Made by a program: the position numbers and the translations under genes. A DNA stretch of 20,689 nucleotides from positions 1-20,689 of the forward strand of contig JAJFTY010000213.1 of NCBI GenBank assembly GCA_021372695.1. Reading direction: 5' to 3'. Below are positions 6,801 to 13,911 of this stretch, piece after piece. The notes under the pieces were generated by a model. It was not told where the DNA came from and did no database searches. It saw nothing but the letters and a program-made list of their open reading frames with translations. The number at the start of each line of letters is the position of its first letter. Position 1 is the first letter of the stretch. This DNA is from Deltaproteobacteria bacterium (GTDB taxonomy: Bacteria > Desulfobacterota > Syntrophia > Syntrophales > UBA5619).

Positions 6801-8311
6801 ACGGTCGACCGCGTCGCGATCAAGGAGACCCGAGGCAGGCTTCCGGAGAGCTTGTCTGTGGCCAGGGCGCGGAGCGCGAAGAGGGACGTGCCGGGATAGG
6901 TGAAATCGTCGTAGATGATTTCCTCGAGATAGTCGAACCAGACGTCGTTTGAGTAGCGCACGCCGGAGGGCGGAGCCTCGTGGAATCTGGCGCGGATCTC
7001 GTAGGAGCCCGCCGTCATCCGGTCACGGTAATAGACCCGCCGGAGCGGCGACGTCTGGGCGCCCGCGATCTCCTTGTAGTCAGTCGTCACAAGTCCCGGC
7101 CCGTGGTTCGTCTCCGCGGCGGGCGACCAGTGCCATGTCGGGATCGGCCGGGGATCGTCCTCTCCACTTCCCCCGCCAAGAAAATTCCACCCGACGGGAT
7201 AAAATATCTGTCCCTCCGTATGGTCTCCCGGAACCTCCGATCCAACTTCTATTTCGTACCACTCTCCTGCATAGCAATAACCGCCGGACCAGCGGGGTTC
7301 GACCAGAACAAGATCCGTCTCGTTTTTCCCCTCGAGGCGCACCCACGCTCCGGCCGGCAGGAGCCTCATTTCCACGTCGATTTTGACCGACGCCTGGCCC
7401 AGGCTCCCGTCGTTCTCGCCATAGCAGAGGCCCCGCGGCAGGGAGAACGCCACCCCGACCCCTTCGACGGCGTTCCCGTCCGTCTGGACCGTGCTCCAGC
7501 TTGTGGTCAGTTTGCTCCCGATGGTCTTGGCCGTCCGGGTGTCGTTGAAGCGCTGCAAGACGGGTTGATCCACGGCGCCCAGGCGGGTCTCCCAGAAAAC
7601 GCCGTCTTCCCCGTTGGCGACCGCGTTTCCGTTGATCTCGACGCTCGCCTCATCGATCGAATCGATCGCGTGATCCGCCACGGCGTACAGGACGTTCAGG
7701 TACTGTTTGTCGCCTGCCACCTCCACGTACTTCCCGATGATGGGCGGGTATATGCGGTGCGTGCCCCACAGCACCGGCCAGGGCACGTTTTCCCGGTCGC
7801 TGTTGCCCGTTACATCCCAGCCGTAGGTGGAGGACTTGCTGAAGTCGGATCCTCCGCCCGTGGCGTCGGGTCCGTAAGCCGGCATGAGAGCATTAATGAG
7901 CAAGTTGCCGGCGACCATTATGGCCGTGAATGCTATTGCAGTCGCCGTCTGGGCCGCCAGTTCCCCCGCAAATAACGCGGCATTCATCGCCGCTCCGGCA
8001 GGAGGAGCATAAACGTACGCCACGATCATGACCGCGATCATGGCAACCATCAGCACGGGGTTCTTGCCGTTTCCCCCCTGAGGGACTGCGCAGACCACCA
8101 GGCTCGACGCCGGCCGGCACGCGGCCAGGTCCGCGGTCTGGGAGAGGAGCAGGCCGTCCACGGAAACCGCGTAATCGTATCCCTCGGCGGGGATCGGCAG
8201 GCGATCTATGCACTCCTTCACGGTCAGCCCGGCGGGCATCTGGACAATTTGCCGGCTGCCGTGCGGATCAAACGGGTTTTGAATGTGGTTGACGACGATC
8301 AGCCGACCCAT
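3854..8311 (-). CDS. Tail-tip host-specificity protein (J-like) with beta-helix receptor-binding end
   Basis: The 1485-residue protein forms the tail-tip hub and host-recognition fibre of a siphovirus. Residues 1-80 look like a small beta-grasp domain and 84-145 are strongly hydrophobic, as in lambda gpI. From about 160 the typical J/TipJ hub begins (VPWPVLWGTHRIYPP) and continues to about 800. FN3-like domains follow (about 850-980). Next is a module with RYRCVTPGTSGATEPAWP (about 980-1040), seen in many phage tip proteins. From about 1090 to the end is a right-handed beta-helix of the pectate-lyase type, rich in Asn, Ser, Gly and Ile repeats (for example IVIKNGEYQATG and GIYLAYASDASVRGSKI). 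This end may bind or cut a surface polysaccharide. Its DNA (3854 to about 4900) looks markedly less GC-rich than the rest. The gene overlaps the K-like gene by 13 nt. Confidence 0.85.
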   Translation of the reverse strand: MGRLIVVNHIQNPFDPHGSRQIVQMPAGLTVKECIDRLPIPAEGYDYAVSVDGLLLSQTADLAACRPASSLVVCAVPQGGNGKNPVLMVAMIAVMIVAYVYAPPAGAAMNAALFAGELAAQTATAIAFTAIMVAGNLLINALMPAYGPDATGGGSDFSKSSTYGWDVTGNSDRENVPWPVLWGTHRIYPPIIGKYVEVAGDKQYLNVLYAVADHAIDSIDEASVEINGNAVANGEDGVFWETRLGAVDQPVLQRFNDTRTAKTIGSKLTTSWSTVQTDGNAVEGVGVAFSLPRGLCYGENDGSLGQASVKIDVEMRLLPAGAWVRLEGKNETDLVLVEPRWSGGYCYAGEWYEIEVGSEVPGDHTEGQIFYPVGWNFLGGGSGEDDPRPIPTWHWSPAAETNHGPGLVTTDYKEIAGAQTSPLRRVYYRDRMTAGSYEIRARFHEAPPSGVRYSNDVWFDYLEEIIYDDFTYPGTSLFALRALATDKLSGSLPRVSLIATRSTVPVWTGAAYEDKDATLSAWQAWDALHNEDYGGGVAYGRLPVAPFQAWADYCDTKGYHSNIYFDSLANLRKALDMLSQLGEGAVAQMGSKFTCYVDGEVDLPVQSFMFADANVIRDTYQESYMPSDDRANAVEVTFWDAANGYKRTTFEIPAADFDSTTEEIKRTQLTLIGCTSRAEAIKHGFRALNRNRYLTLTSSWEAGFDAIGCLPWDPVVPPLGVGGRVVSGTAGSVTIDQPVVLEPGHTYIIRIKSSVDDSAEEATVAAVAEETTTDTLTIVGVFTHTPLLHEMFLFYEQGDDVKLARIVSITRKDDNTRKITAIEYSAAACDDTGTVTAPEAEPSRTWVSHLHAEEVWKGGAETRAQLSWMGLAILWRVWYRVPALSSVWMYAGETTRPFIEIRGLDYGQAYEFSVSHTRNPEDGETATLTLAGKITAPGNVDTVTAVPWEDGCTFTWAKVDDFDLAGYQVRTGVHWQASTLYAIDDFYVVPTDGTARRYRCVTPGTSGATEPAWPESGTIADGTVTWLEDSSGWTWQTIAMPAFVRELTGEEKEQQGKDRLTVRIWAVGADAFGNVSATPATASGTVLNQKPYVSVGVTSVEGTFTALPAAIAKLPSGGGRIVIKNGEYQATGPIAIPDLNLEIEGESRSGVVLKNHAGDDLFVLHNLTKAFSFKRFSVASQNVAAFSKMFKIYGESSSLTARVDIDKLTMSLVDAGLGSGKDAGIYHNHGAEGSSLTVNDVIMSGSRHGVYVCDEDAFGDEAGLNLVNAVVLGCQFDLSQISIISKYFSVVDNLLKNIIQEGIKCASMNANGDNNIASRNKVYSRTDSAIASSWTGISASSDKMILSENVVVVGSTISHAEINGIAAVSRYINMNANQIQIVGAFEYGVNGIYLAYASDASVRGSKIDIGNSDHTAYTYGIRLESALRNILTANSINLRNNNAKDIGVLLSAGSNNNQGSDNITYNCGTSISDSGTGNTVTAKDI

Positions 8312-8706
8312 CGGTAGAACCCCCGGATTTTATCCCTGAAGAATCGATCTTCCACGGCCGATACCTTGACCCCGTGGGTCTCCATGATGTGGATGAACCT
8401 GTCGCGGCCGATGCAGACGCCCAGATGCTGGGCCATCGCAGGATTTTCCGGATCCAGGGCAAGCCCCACAGCGCATCCTTCCTCCGGCGCATCGATCCGT
8501 TGCCATTTGCCTGACGCCAACTCGCTGTTGATCGCCGCCGCGACAATAAATGTGGCATAGGCGGCCACGTCGCGGTCCGTCACGTCATGGCCGTAGCGCC
8601 GCATGACCTCCAGGAAGAGCCCCTGGCAGTCGAGCCCGGTCCGGACGTCCCGGCCGCCCCGGACGAACCGGGCCTTGAACAGGTCATTCAACGGAAAATC
8701 CGGCAC
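8299..8706 (-). CDS. Tail-tip NlpC/P60 peptidase, gpK-like
   Basis: This 135-residue protein is a compact NlpC/P60-family cysteine peptidase of the kind found as the C-terminal half of lambda gpK. The likely triad is Cys27 in GLDCQGL, His94 in HLGVCIG and His106 in FIHIMETHGV. Such enzymes cut cell-wall peptides and help the tail tip cross the envelope, or act in tip assembly. The Mov34/JAB half present in lambda gpK is absent, as in many siphophages. The start ATG 8706 overlaps the end of the L-like gene by 23 nt, and the stop overlaps the J-like start by 13 nt, which points to translational coupling. Confidence 0.82.
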   Translation of the reverse strand: MPDFPLNDLFKARFVRGGRDVRTGLDCQGLFLEVMRRYGHDVTDRDVAAYATFIVAAAINSELASGKWQRIDAPEEGCAVGLALDPENPAMAQHLGVCIGRDRFIHIMETHGVKVSAVEDRFFRDKIRGFYRWVG

Positions 8707-9535
8707 TTCCCACCCCCGGAGCGCCGCCGAACCGCGGCGAATTGGCCAGCGCGCGGCATCGCGCGAGCGTGTGGTTGCAGGCCGTCTCGGCCCCCGCGTA
8801 CCCGCAGCGGGTGCTCGTGAAACGGAAACGGCAATGGTTCTTCAGGATCATGGCCTGGGGAAAGCGCCGGATGAACGGGTTCGACGCCCCCAGGGTGAAG
8901 GTGGCCCAGGTCTTCGTTGCCTGGGGCTGTTTCAGCTCGAGTTCGTATTCCACCTCGGGCGTGGCGAGCTGGGCCGTGATCGTCCCCGTCGCCGGCGTGG
9001 CCGGGGTTCCGGTCACCGCAAAGGTGAAGGTGTTCGTCCCGGTGACGGTGACGGTCTTCAGGCCGTTGTATTCGCCCTGGTTCGCGCCCGCGATGTAGAC
9101 GCTCTGGCCGGAGGTGAACCGGTGCGCCGCGCACGTCGCCGTGGCGGTCGCGCCCGCCCGGGTGATTCCCGAAACGGACTTGACCGCGATCGCCAGGGTG
9201 TTGATGACGAAGATGCTGACCAGGATCGGGGAGTATCCGTTCGCCTTGTTGTAAAGGTCGTACTGCCGGATGTAGTTCCCCATCGCCCCGCCGACGTTGG
9301 CCACCTTGATCACGACCCTGGGCACCTCGCCCTTGGCGTGGTCGCCGATCTCCTCGATCCGGAAGGGGAAGGAGACCCAGGTCTGCCCCTTCCAGGTGAT
9401 ATTCGCGGAATTCTCGACCACCCGAACAGGTTCGGCGACGCCCGGGATCGTGATCTCGAGCGCGCGCAGAACGACGCTCGTCGTGGCGAGCTTGTTCTTC
9501 TCCTGGACGGCGACGGAGGAGAGTTCGAGGGGCAT
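8684..9535 (-). CDS. Minor tail protein L-like, with inserted beta domain
   Basis: This 283-residue protein matches the lambda gpL position and layout. There is an N-terminal tail-tip domain (SFPFRIEEIGDHAKGEVPRV, about 53-72). The C-terminal region carries four cysteines, Cys235, 244, 253 and 260 (CRFRFTSTRCGY, ACNHTLARC), which in lambda gpL hold an iron-sulfur cluster. Between them, at about 115-190, sits an extra domain, SGITRAGATATATCAAHRF ... SVYIAGANQGEYNG ... TNTFTFAV. It looks like the small beta domain that recurs in phage structural proteins, and it is not part of classic gpL. The gene lies between the M-like gene (1 nt gap) and the K-like gene (23-nt overlap), and GAGGAG precedes its ATG. 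Confidence 0.83.
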   Translation of the reverse strand: MPLELSSVAVQEKNKLATTSVVLRALEITIPGVAEPVRVVENSANITWKGQTWVSFPFRIEEIGDHAKGEVPRVVIKVANVGGAMGNYIRQYDLYNKANGYSPILVSIFVINTLAIAVKSVSGITRAGATATATCAAHRFTSGQSVYIAGANQGEYNGLKTVTVTGTNTFTFAVTGTPATPATGTITAQLATPEVEYELELKQPQATKTWATFTLGASNPFIRRFPQAMILKNHCRFRFTSTRCGYAGAETACNHTLARCRALANSPRFGGAPGVGSAGFSVE

Positions 9536-9536
9536 G

Positions 9537-9875
9537 TCAGATCTCCTCGATCGGGCAGGAGACCCCGCCGACCCAGCCGCCGGACCGCCACTTGTGCTCG
9601 ATCGAATCGGCCGAAAAAACGCAGGTGTGGCTCGTGCTCCGGATGGGATGCGTGTAGGTGAAGCTGCCGCCCTGGTTGGCGAGGAAGAACGCTTCCAGGA
9701 TCTGGTACTCCGCCTCGGTCATGAGCTCCCAGGTGAGCGGGAAGCGCCTGCGGTGACGCGTGGCCCGGGGGGCGGACTGGATGTAGTTCGCCTCGAACTC
9801 GAGCTTGAGCTGGGGCTTGTAGACCGCCTCCTTGGTGCCGGTGTCCGGAGAGGGAAGCGTGGGCCAGTTTGCCAT
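9537..9875 (-). CDS. Minor tail protein M-like
   Basis: This 112-residue protein sits between the tape measure and the L-like gene, exactly where lambda gpM is. It has the size and features of that family: an N-terminal strand region (WPTLPSPDTG), the central helix MTEAEYQILEAFFLANQGGS, and a beta-rich end. In lambda, gpM is part of the tail-tip complex that is built before tube polymerisation. It starts 3 nt after the tape-measure stop with the ribosome binding site GGGAGG. Confidence 0.75.
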   Translation of the reverse strand: MANWPTLPSPDTGTKEAVYKPQLKLEFEANYIQSAPRATRHRRRFPLTWELMTEAEYQILEAFFLANQGGSFTYTHPIRSTSHTCVFSADSIEHKWRSGGWVGGVSCPIEEI

Positions 9876-9878
9876 GAT

Positions 9879-12113
9879 CTATCCTCCCAGGGCGTTTCTG
9901 AGCCCGAACTTGTTGCGGTTGAGCGCGTCGAGCCAGAGCGTGACGACCATCTCCTGGGCGTTGAAGTCGACCCGGGCGTCCCGGGCCTGGACCTCCTGGC
10001 CGCTCTCGTTGACGACGTTGAACGTGACGGCCTGCGGCGACCGGCCGCCGGCGCTCCTGGCCACGGCGGTCAGCCACTCGTTCTGCTCCTCGGTGATGTA
10101 CCGCTCGCCCACCTTGTTGATTATGACGCGCTCGTCGGCAGCGAGCCCGCCTCCGTGGCGCCTGGGGAGCAGATCGGGATTGATGACGATGCGGTAGGCG
10201 CCTCCCCGGCCGCCAACGGCGCCGCCGGTGTGCATTCCGCTCGCCCCTTCGAACGCGGCGTCGATACCGACATTGTATCCGGGCCTGCTGGCGAACAATC
10301 CGGAGAGCCAGGCGCCGCCGGCCCTGGCCAGGGGGCCGGTGACGCTCTGCTGGATCTGGATCCGGACCATGTCCCTGATGATGGAGTTGGCCAGGTCGGC
10401 GAAGTCGAGCTTCCCGGTCATGACGAAATCCGCGAGCGAGTCGGTCATGCCCTCGAAGGCCCTGTCGATCGCGTCGTAGAGCTTCTGGCCCACGTTCTCG
10501 GCCTCGTTTGCCACCTTCTTCAGGCCGAGGTCGATCGCCGTGAAGGGATCCCTGAGGGCGATCTCCCGGCTGAGGTCGGCGATCGCGCCGTTCGTGGCCT
10601 GGATTGCCGCCGCCTGGGCGTACCATCCGGTCGGGTCCTTCTCCTTGTCGATTCCGGCCAGGCTCTGCTCCTGCGAACGGCGGAGCTCCTCGAGGAGGCG
10701 GATCCGCTCGGTCAGGGTGTCGCTGTGGGCCCGGCCCAGCTTCTCGGCGAGGTCGAGCTCGGCGATCTGCTGGTTGATCTCTCCCTCCCGCTCCGCCTTC
10801 AGGCGCGCCGGCATCTCCTTCAGATACTGGGCGTTCTCCTCCTCGCGCGCGCCGAATTCCGCCATGCTCTTGCGGTAGGCGTCCTCTTCCCGCTTCCGCT
10901 TCTCCTCGTCTTGTTTGGCAAAGAAGTCGGCGTCTTCCTTGGCCTTCGCCTCGTTGATGCGGTTGATGGTGTCCCAAAGCTGGACGAGCATGTCGGTGCG
11001 CTCTTTGCCGGCTTTCTCCTCATCGCGGAGCCGCTCCCTGGCCGCCGCGGCGTTCCGGAGCTTTTGCTCCTCCCTGGCCCTATCCGCTTCTGCCTTGGCG
11101 ATATCCCTGCGCTTCTGCTCCGGGGTCCGGGTGTCGCCGCCGCCTCCTGATCCGGTCATGTTTTCCACGGCCTTCCCGGTCAGATCCTCGGCGGCGCCGT
11201 TCAGGTCCTTGTAGGTCTGGAGCAGGGATTCGGCCTCTTTCAGGGCGCCCGCGGCCCGCTCCTTCTGCCCGGTCGTGTCGTAGACCTTGGCCGCCAGGCG
11301 GGCCATCATCTCGAGGAGCTTAGGCCCTGCGGACGCGGCCGTGAGTATCCCGGCGGCGAGCCACTGGAACGCGCCGAAGGCCTTCTGCAGCACCGTGAGA
11401 AGTCCGCCCCCGATCGCCTCCTTCACCTCTGTGATCTGCACCTTGAACCGCGCGATATCCTTCGCGGCGTTGTTCGCGGCCGGCCCGAGTTTCGCGGCGT
11501 CGACCGCGGCGTTGGCCAGGACCAGGTCCAGGAGGTCGATCTCCGTGACCCCCTCGGCCGCGGCTTTGTTCAGGAGCGCCATCTGCTCCTTGGTGATCGC
11601 GCCCATCTGGCGGAGCGATCTGGGCATGTTCGTGGCGATGCCCTGGACCATGCCGTCCACCGCATCGCCCACGTCGCGCCCCGTCTTCCTGGCGGCGATC
11701 CTGGCCGCCTCCAGGAGCTGCGGAATCTTGTTCGGATCGATGTCCTGGGCCATCGCGAAGGCGGCCCGCTGCATGAGGTCGGAGTCGTCGATCATGCCGT
11801 CCGCGGCGCGCTTCATCGAGGCCCGCAGCCGGTCGGCGTTCACTTCGCCCGCGTCCGCCATCGCCTTGAAGGATTCCTCGGCCCGGATCGCCTTGGCCCC
11901 GAGGTCGATGTACTCCATGGCCTTGTGGATGCCGATCCCAACGGTCACCGCAACCGCGGAGAGGCCGAGCCAATGCGTCTTCATCAACTGCAGGACGCTA
12001 TTGGTGCGGTCGACGCCCCGCTGGACGTTCTGGAACTGCTTGTCCAGCTCGTCGAAGGCGGGCTTCGACTTGTTGTAGGCCTCGAGGATGAGCCTCAGCT
12101 TTTCGTCAGCCAT
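9879..12113 (-). CDS. Tail tape measure protein
   Basis: This 744-residue protein follows the G/GT chaperone genes and precedes M and L, the fixed place of the tape measure, which sets tail length and carries DNA-ejection functions. It has an Ala-rich helical N-terminus with a hydrophobic stretch around 47-62 (WLGLSAVAVTVGIGI). A second hydrophobic stretch lies around 240-265 (LQKAFGAFQWLAAGIL). A long charged coiled-coil from about 325 to 470 is rich in Glu, Lys, Arg and Ala. The C-terminus (about 640-744) has RIVINPDLLPRRHGGG and ITEEQNEWLTAVARSAGG, like the end of lambda-type H proteins. By the usual rule of about 0.15 nm per residue the tail would be near 110 nm. The ATG overlaps the end of the GT frame by 8 nt. 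Confidence 0.9.
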   Translation of the reverse strand: MADEKLRLILEAYNKSKPAFDELDKQFQNVQRGVDRTNSVLQLMKTHWLGLSAVAVTVGIGIHKAMEYIDLGAKAIRAEESFKAMADAGEVNADRLRASMKRAADGMIDDSDLMQRAAFAMAQDIDPNKIPQLLEAARIAARKTGRDVGDAVDGMVQGIATNMPRSLRQMGAITKEQMALLNKAAAEGVTEIDLLDLVLANAAVDAAKLGPAANNAAKDIARFKVQITEVKEAIGGGLLTVLQKAFGAFQWLAAGILTAASAGPKLLEMMARLAAKVYDTTGQKERAAGALKEAESLLQTYKDLNGAAEDLTGKAVENMTGSGGGGDTRTPEQKRRDIAKAEADRAREEQKLRNAAAARERLRDEEKAGKERTDMLVQLWDTINRINEAKAKEDADFFAKQDEEKRKREEDAYRKSMAEFGAREEENAQYLKEMPARLKAEREGEINQQIAELDLAEKLGRAHSDTLTERIRLLEELRRSQEQSLAGIDKEKDPTGWYAQAAAIQATNGAIADLSREIALRDPFTAIDLGLKKVANEAENVGQKLYDAIDRAFEGMTDSLADFVMTGKLDFADLANSIIRDMVRIQIQQSVTGPLARAGGAWLSGLFASRPGYNVGIDAAFEGASGMHTGGAVGGRGGAYRIVINPDLLPRRHGGGLAADERVIINKVGERYITEEQNEWLTAVARSAGGRSPQAVTFNVVNESGQEVQARDARVDFNAQEMVVTLWLDALNRNKFGLRNALGG

Positions 12114-12746
12114 TTCCCTGTTCCGCTATCCTGTCCGGGCACTGTTTGCGGCACATGCCGCAGACGGCCGCGTTCCTGCATTTTCTGGTTCCGTTTCCCT
12201 TGGTGCCCGGCCGGCCGAAGAGGATCTCAACCCATTCGCGCCGCTGCCGGATCGTCCGATTGGCCCACCGGACCGCCTCATCCCGCGTTATGTTCCAGAG
12301 GATCCAGTCCCGCCTGGTGATGTCTCCGCAGGAGAGGGTGTGGCAGAGTCCTTCGACCCAATCTCCTTCAGCTTCGCCGTCACTTCGTCGATCGTCCGGA
12401 TGAGCGTCCCGATCGTCTCCCTCATGTTCTCCAAGAGTGAAGCAACCGGGTTCAATGCGAAAAAATCGGCGATCGCCCGGAGCGCGTCCGCCGGATCGAT
12501 GCCCCACTCGATCTCCCTGGCCAGGGCCTCCAGGTCCTTCCCTTCCGGAGATCCGCCTTCCTCGATCAGGATCACGGCCAGCACCGCGAAAATCCTCGGA
12601 CCGAGCGCGACCAGGACCGATTGCGTGTTGATCTCGCCCACGATCCGGACGTCCCGGATCACGTCCTGAAGCTGTCTCCACTGGCCCAGGACCAGCTTCT
12701 TCTGGATGAACGTCTTGCCGCCGATCGGGTACTCGAACTCAGACAT
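12106..12746 (-). CDS. Tail assembly chaperone GT, made by -1 frameshift
   Basis: A second frame overlaps the end of the G-like gene and continues to TGA 12108-12106. It contains convincing coding sequence (WVEGLCHTLSCGDITRRDWI, AVRWANRTIRQRREWVEIL) but no ATG, GTG or TTG near its real beginning. It is therefore expected to be translated as a G-T fusion, as in lambda and most long-tailed phages, where G and GT recruit tail tube subunits to the tape measure. The frame is -1 relative to G. If the slip is at T TTT TTC (12465-12459) the product is 96 G residues plus 117 T-frame residues, 213 in all. The T end carries a cysteine cluster, KCRNAAVCGMCRKQC, not typical of lambda T. It overlaps the tape measure start by 8 nt. 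Confidence 0.62.
12288..12746 (-). CDS. Tail assembly chaperone G-like
   Basis: This 152-residue, mostly helical, acidic protein lies between the tail tube gene and the tape measure, the site of lambda gpG. It begins FEYPIGGKTFIQKKLVLGQW, has a hydrophobic central helix (RIFAVLAVILIEEGG), and ends in a flexible Ser/Pro/Gly tail (SATPSPAETSPGG). It keeps the tape measure soluble during assembly and is absent from the finished virion. GGGGAGGAGG precedes ATG 12746. An overlapping frame gives the longer GT form. Confidence 0.78.
   Translation of the reverse strand: MSEFEYPIGGKTFIQKKLVLGQWRQLQDVIRDVRIVGEINTQSVLVALGPRIFAVLAVILIEEGGSPEGKDLEALAREIEWGIDPADALRAIADFFALNPVASLLENMRETIGTLIRTIDEVTAKLKEIGSKDSATPSPAETSPGGTGSSGT
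12459..12465 (-). promoter_or_regulatory. Candidate -1 ribosomal slip site T TTT TTC in the G gene
   Basis: Codons 94-96 of the G gene read GAT TTT TTC, which places TTTTTTC in the exact X XXY YYZ register needed for a -1 slip. The -1 frame is open from here to 12106. No other canonical heptamer was found in the overlap. Against it, the slip lies about 55 codons before the end of G, earlier than the near-terminal site in lambda. Confidence 0.45.
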
Positions 12747-12769
12747 CGTTTCCTCCTCCCCTTAACCCG

Positions 12770-13699
12770 TTACGTGAAGGCGATCGACAGTTCGTCGTCG
12801 CCGGTGTTGCGGTTGAGCTGGCAGTCGATCCCGAGGGTGCGGAACCCCTCGCGCTCGGCCGGCTTCACGTCCACGTACTGCACCTTGGGAGCGGTGATGG
12901 TGCAGATGTTCCCTGCGGAGCCCGTGAGCACCGCCGAGAGCGCCCCCTCCGCGCCGGAGCGCAGCTTGCCGTAGAAGTCGTAAGTGGCCACGAGCACCGT
13001 CTCCGGATCGAAGGTCATGACGGGATCGCGCGCCGCGATGACCGCGCTCTTGTGGCCGCTCGTGGCCGCCGCGTCCGGCCGCAGGGAGACCTTGTTGCCG
13101 ATGTTGATCTCCAGGAGGCTGATCACCGCGGCGTAGGAGTCCACGGTGAGCGCGCCGCCCTGAAAGGCGATCGGCTTGGTCGTCTCGAAGGAGACGCCCG
13201 CGGAGAGCATCGCGCCGTCCGTGACGGAGAAGTCCGCGCCGGTGTACACGAAATGGAGATAGGCGGGCTTCCCGGACTCCAGTTTGATGCTGACCGTTCC
13301 CCTGGCCCCCCAGATCTTCTTGATCATCCCGTCCATGTATGCGGCGAGCGTCATGGAGGAGATCGCCGACGATGCCGGCGTGTAGGTCACCGATGTCACG
13401 GCGACCGTGGCCTCTCCGAAGCCGCAGGTCTTGAGCAGCTTGCCCAGGGCCGGAGGAGTCCCCGCGGTCCCGCTGCCCTTCAGCTCCACGTCGAACTCCA
13501 TCTGACCGGAACGCAGGCCGGGAACGGCCGCGAATCCGGACAGCGAGGCCGCCGTGGGTTTGCGTTTGTTGGAGAGGATCGACGGCGTGAACTTCACGTT
13601 CTCCGCCAGGAACACGTCAGCGCCGGCCAGGACTTCGGCCGATCCCTCCGCGGATTCGGCTTTCGCCGCGATCTGTGTTTTCGCTACGAGCAGCGGCAT
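12770..13699 (-). CDS. Major tail tube protein
   Basis: This 309-residue protein is beta-rich and sits just upstream of the chaperones, as the tail tube gene always does in this gene order. Features typical of the family are VKFTPSILSNKRKPTAASLS near the N-terminus, the segment GSGTAGTPPALGKLLKTCGF (about 75-94), and a balanced series of strands to the end. It would stack as rings that form the tail tube. The C-terminal third (CTITAPKVQYVDVKPAEREG) is consistent with tube proteins of HK97/lambda-like phages. A strong ribosome binding site, AGGAGG, precedes ATG 13699. It could carry an extra decorating domain, given its length above 250 residues. Confidence 0.83.
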   Translation of the reverse strand: MPLLVAKTQIAAKAESAEGSAEVLAGADVFLAENVKFTPSILSNKRKPTAASLSGFAAVPGLRSGQMEFDVELKGSGTAGTPPALGKLLKTCGFGEATVAVTSVTYTPASSAISSMTLAAYMDGMIKKIWGARGTVSIKLESGKPAYLHFVYTGADFSVTDGAMLSAGVSFETTKPIAFQGGALTVDSYAAVISLLEINIGNKVSLRPDAAATSGHKSAVIAARDPVMTFDPETVLVATYDFYGKLRSGAEGALSAVLTGSAGNICTITAPKVQYVDVKPAEREGFRTLGIDCQLNRNTGDDELSIAFT

Positions 13700-13705
13700 A
13701 ATCGC

Positions 13706-13897
13706 TTACCTCCTCTTCCTGGAGGAACCGGACGGCGCCGGCGCCTCCTGTTTTGCGGAATCGTCGGCGGCAATGGGCTCTGCCCTCTCCGCCGTCTCAC
13801 GATCCGGATATTGCAGCTTCAGGTACTCCTTCTCGGTGATCTCGGCCCCGTCCGGGGAGTAGTAGGTCGTCACCGCGGCCCGCACTGTCTCCTGCAT
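13706..13897 (-). CDS. Small phage protein between tail terminator and tube genes
   Basis: This 63-residue protein (MQETVRAAVTTYYSPDGAEI ... KKR-type basic end SGSSRKRR) has a very good ribosome binding site, GGAGGAGAT, just before ATG 13897 and sits 6 nt before the ribosome-binding region of the tube gene. The first 30 residues look folded; the rest is an acidic then basic, Pro/Ala/Ser-rich tail. No family is recognised. Its place suggests a small virion or tail-assembly protein. Confidence 0.62.
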   Translation of the reverse strand: MQETVRAAVTTYYSPDGAEITEKEYLKLQYPDRETAERAEPIAADDSAKQEAPAPSGSSRKRR

Positions 13898-13911
13898 GAT
13901 CTCCTCCTTTC

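Noticed and set aside
5384..6952. Long + strand open frame (522 residues) opposite the tail-tip gene
   Set aside because: The antisense gene has clear domain structure and ribosomal overlaps with its neighbours; this frame is His/Arg/Gly-rich noise.
9310..10977. Long - strand open frame (555 residues) overlapping the tape measure gene in another frame
   Set aside because: The translation is a Gly/Arg/Pro-rich shadow of the tape measure, minor tail M and L genes.
9297..11150. Long + strand open frame (617 residues) opposite the tape measure and minor tail genes
   Set aside because: It is rich in Gly, Arg, Asp, Leu and Val with no family features, and lies antisense to well supported genes; long open antisense frames are expected in GC-rich coding DNA.
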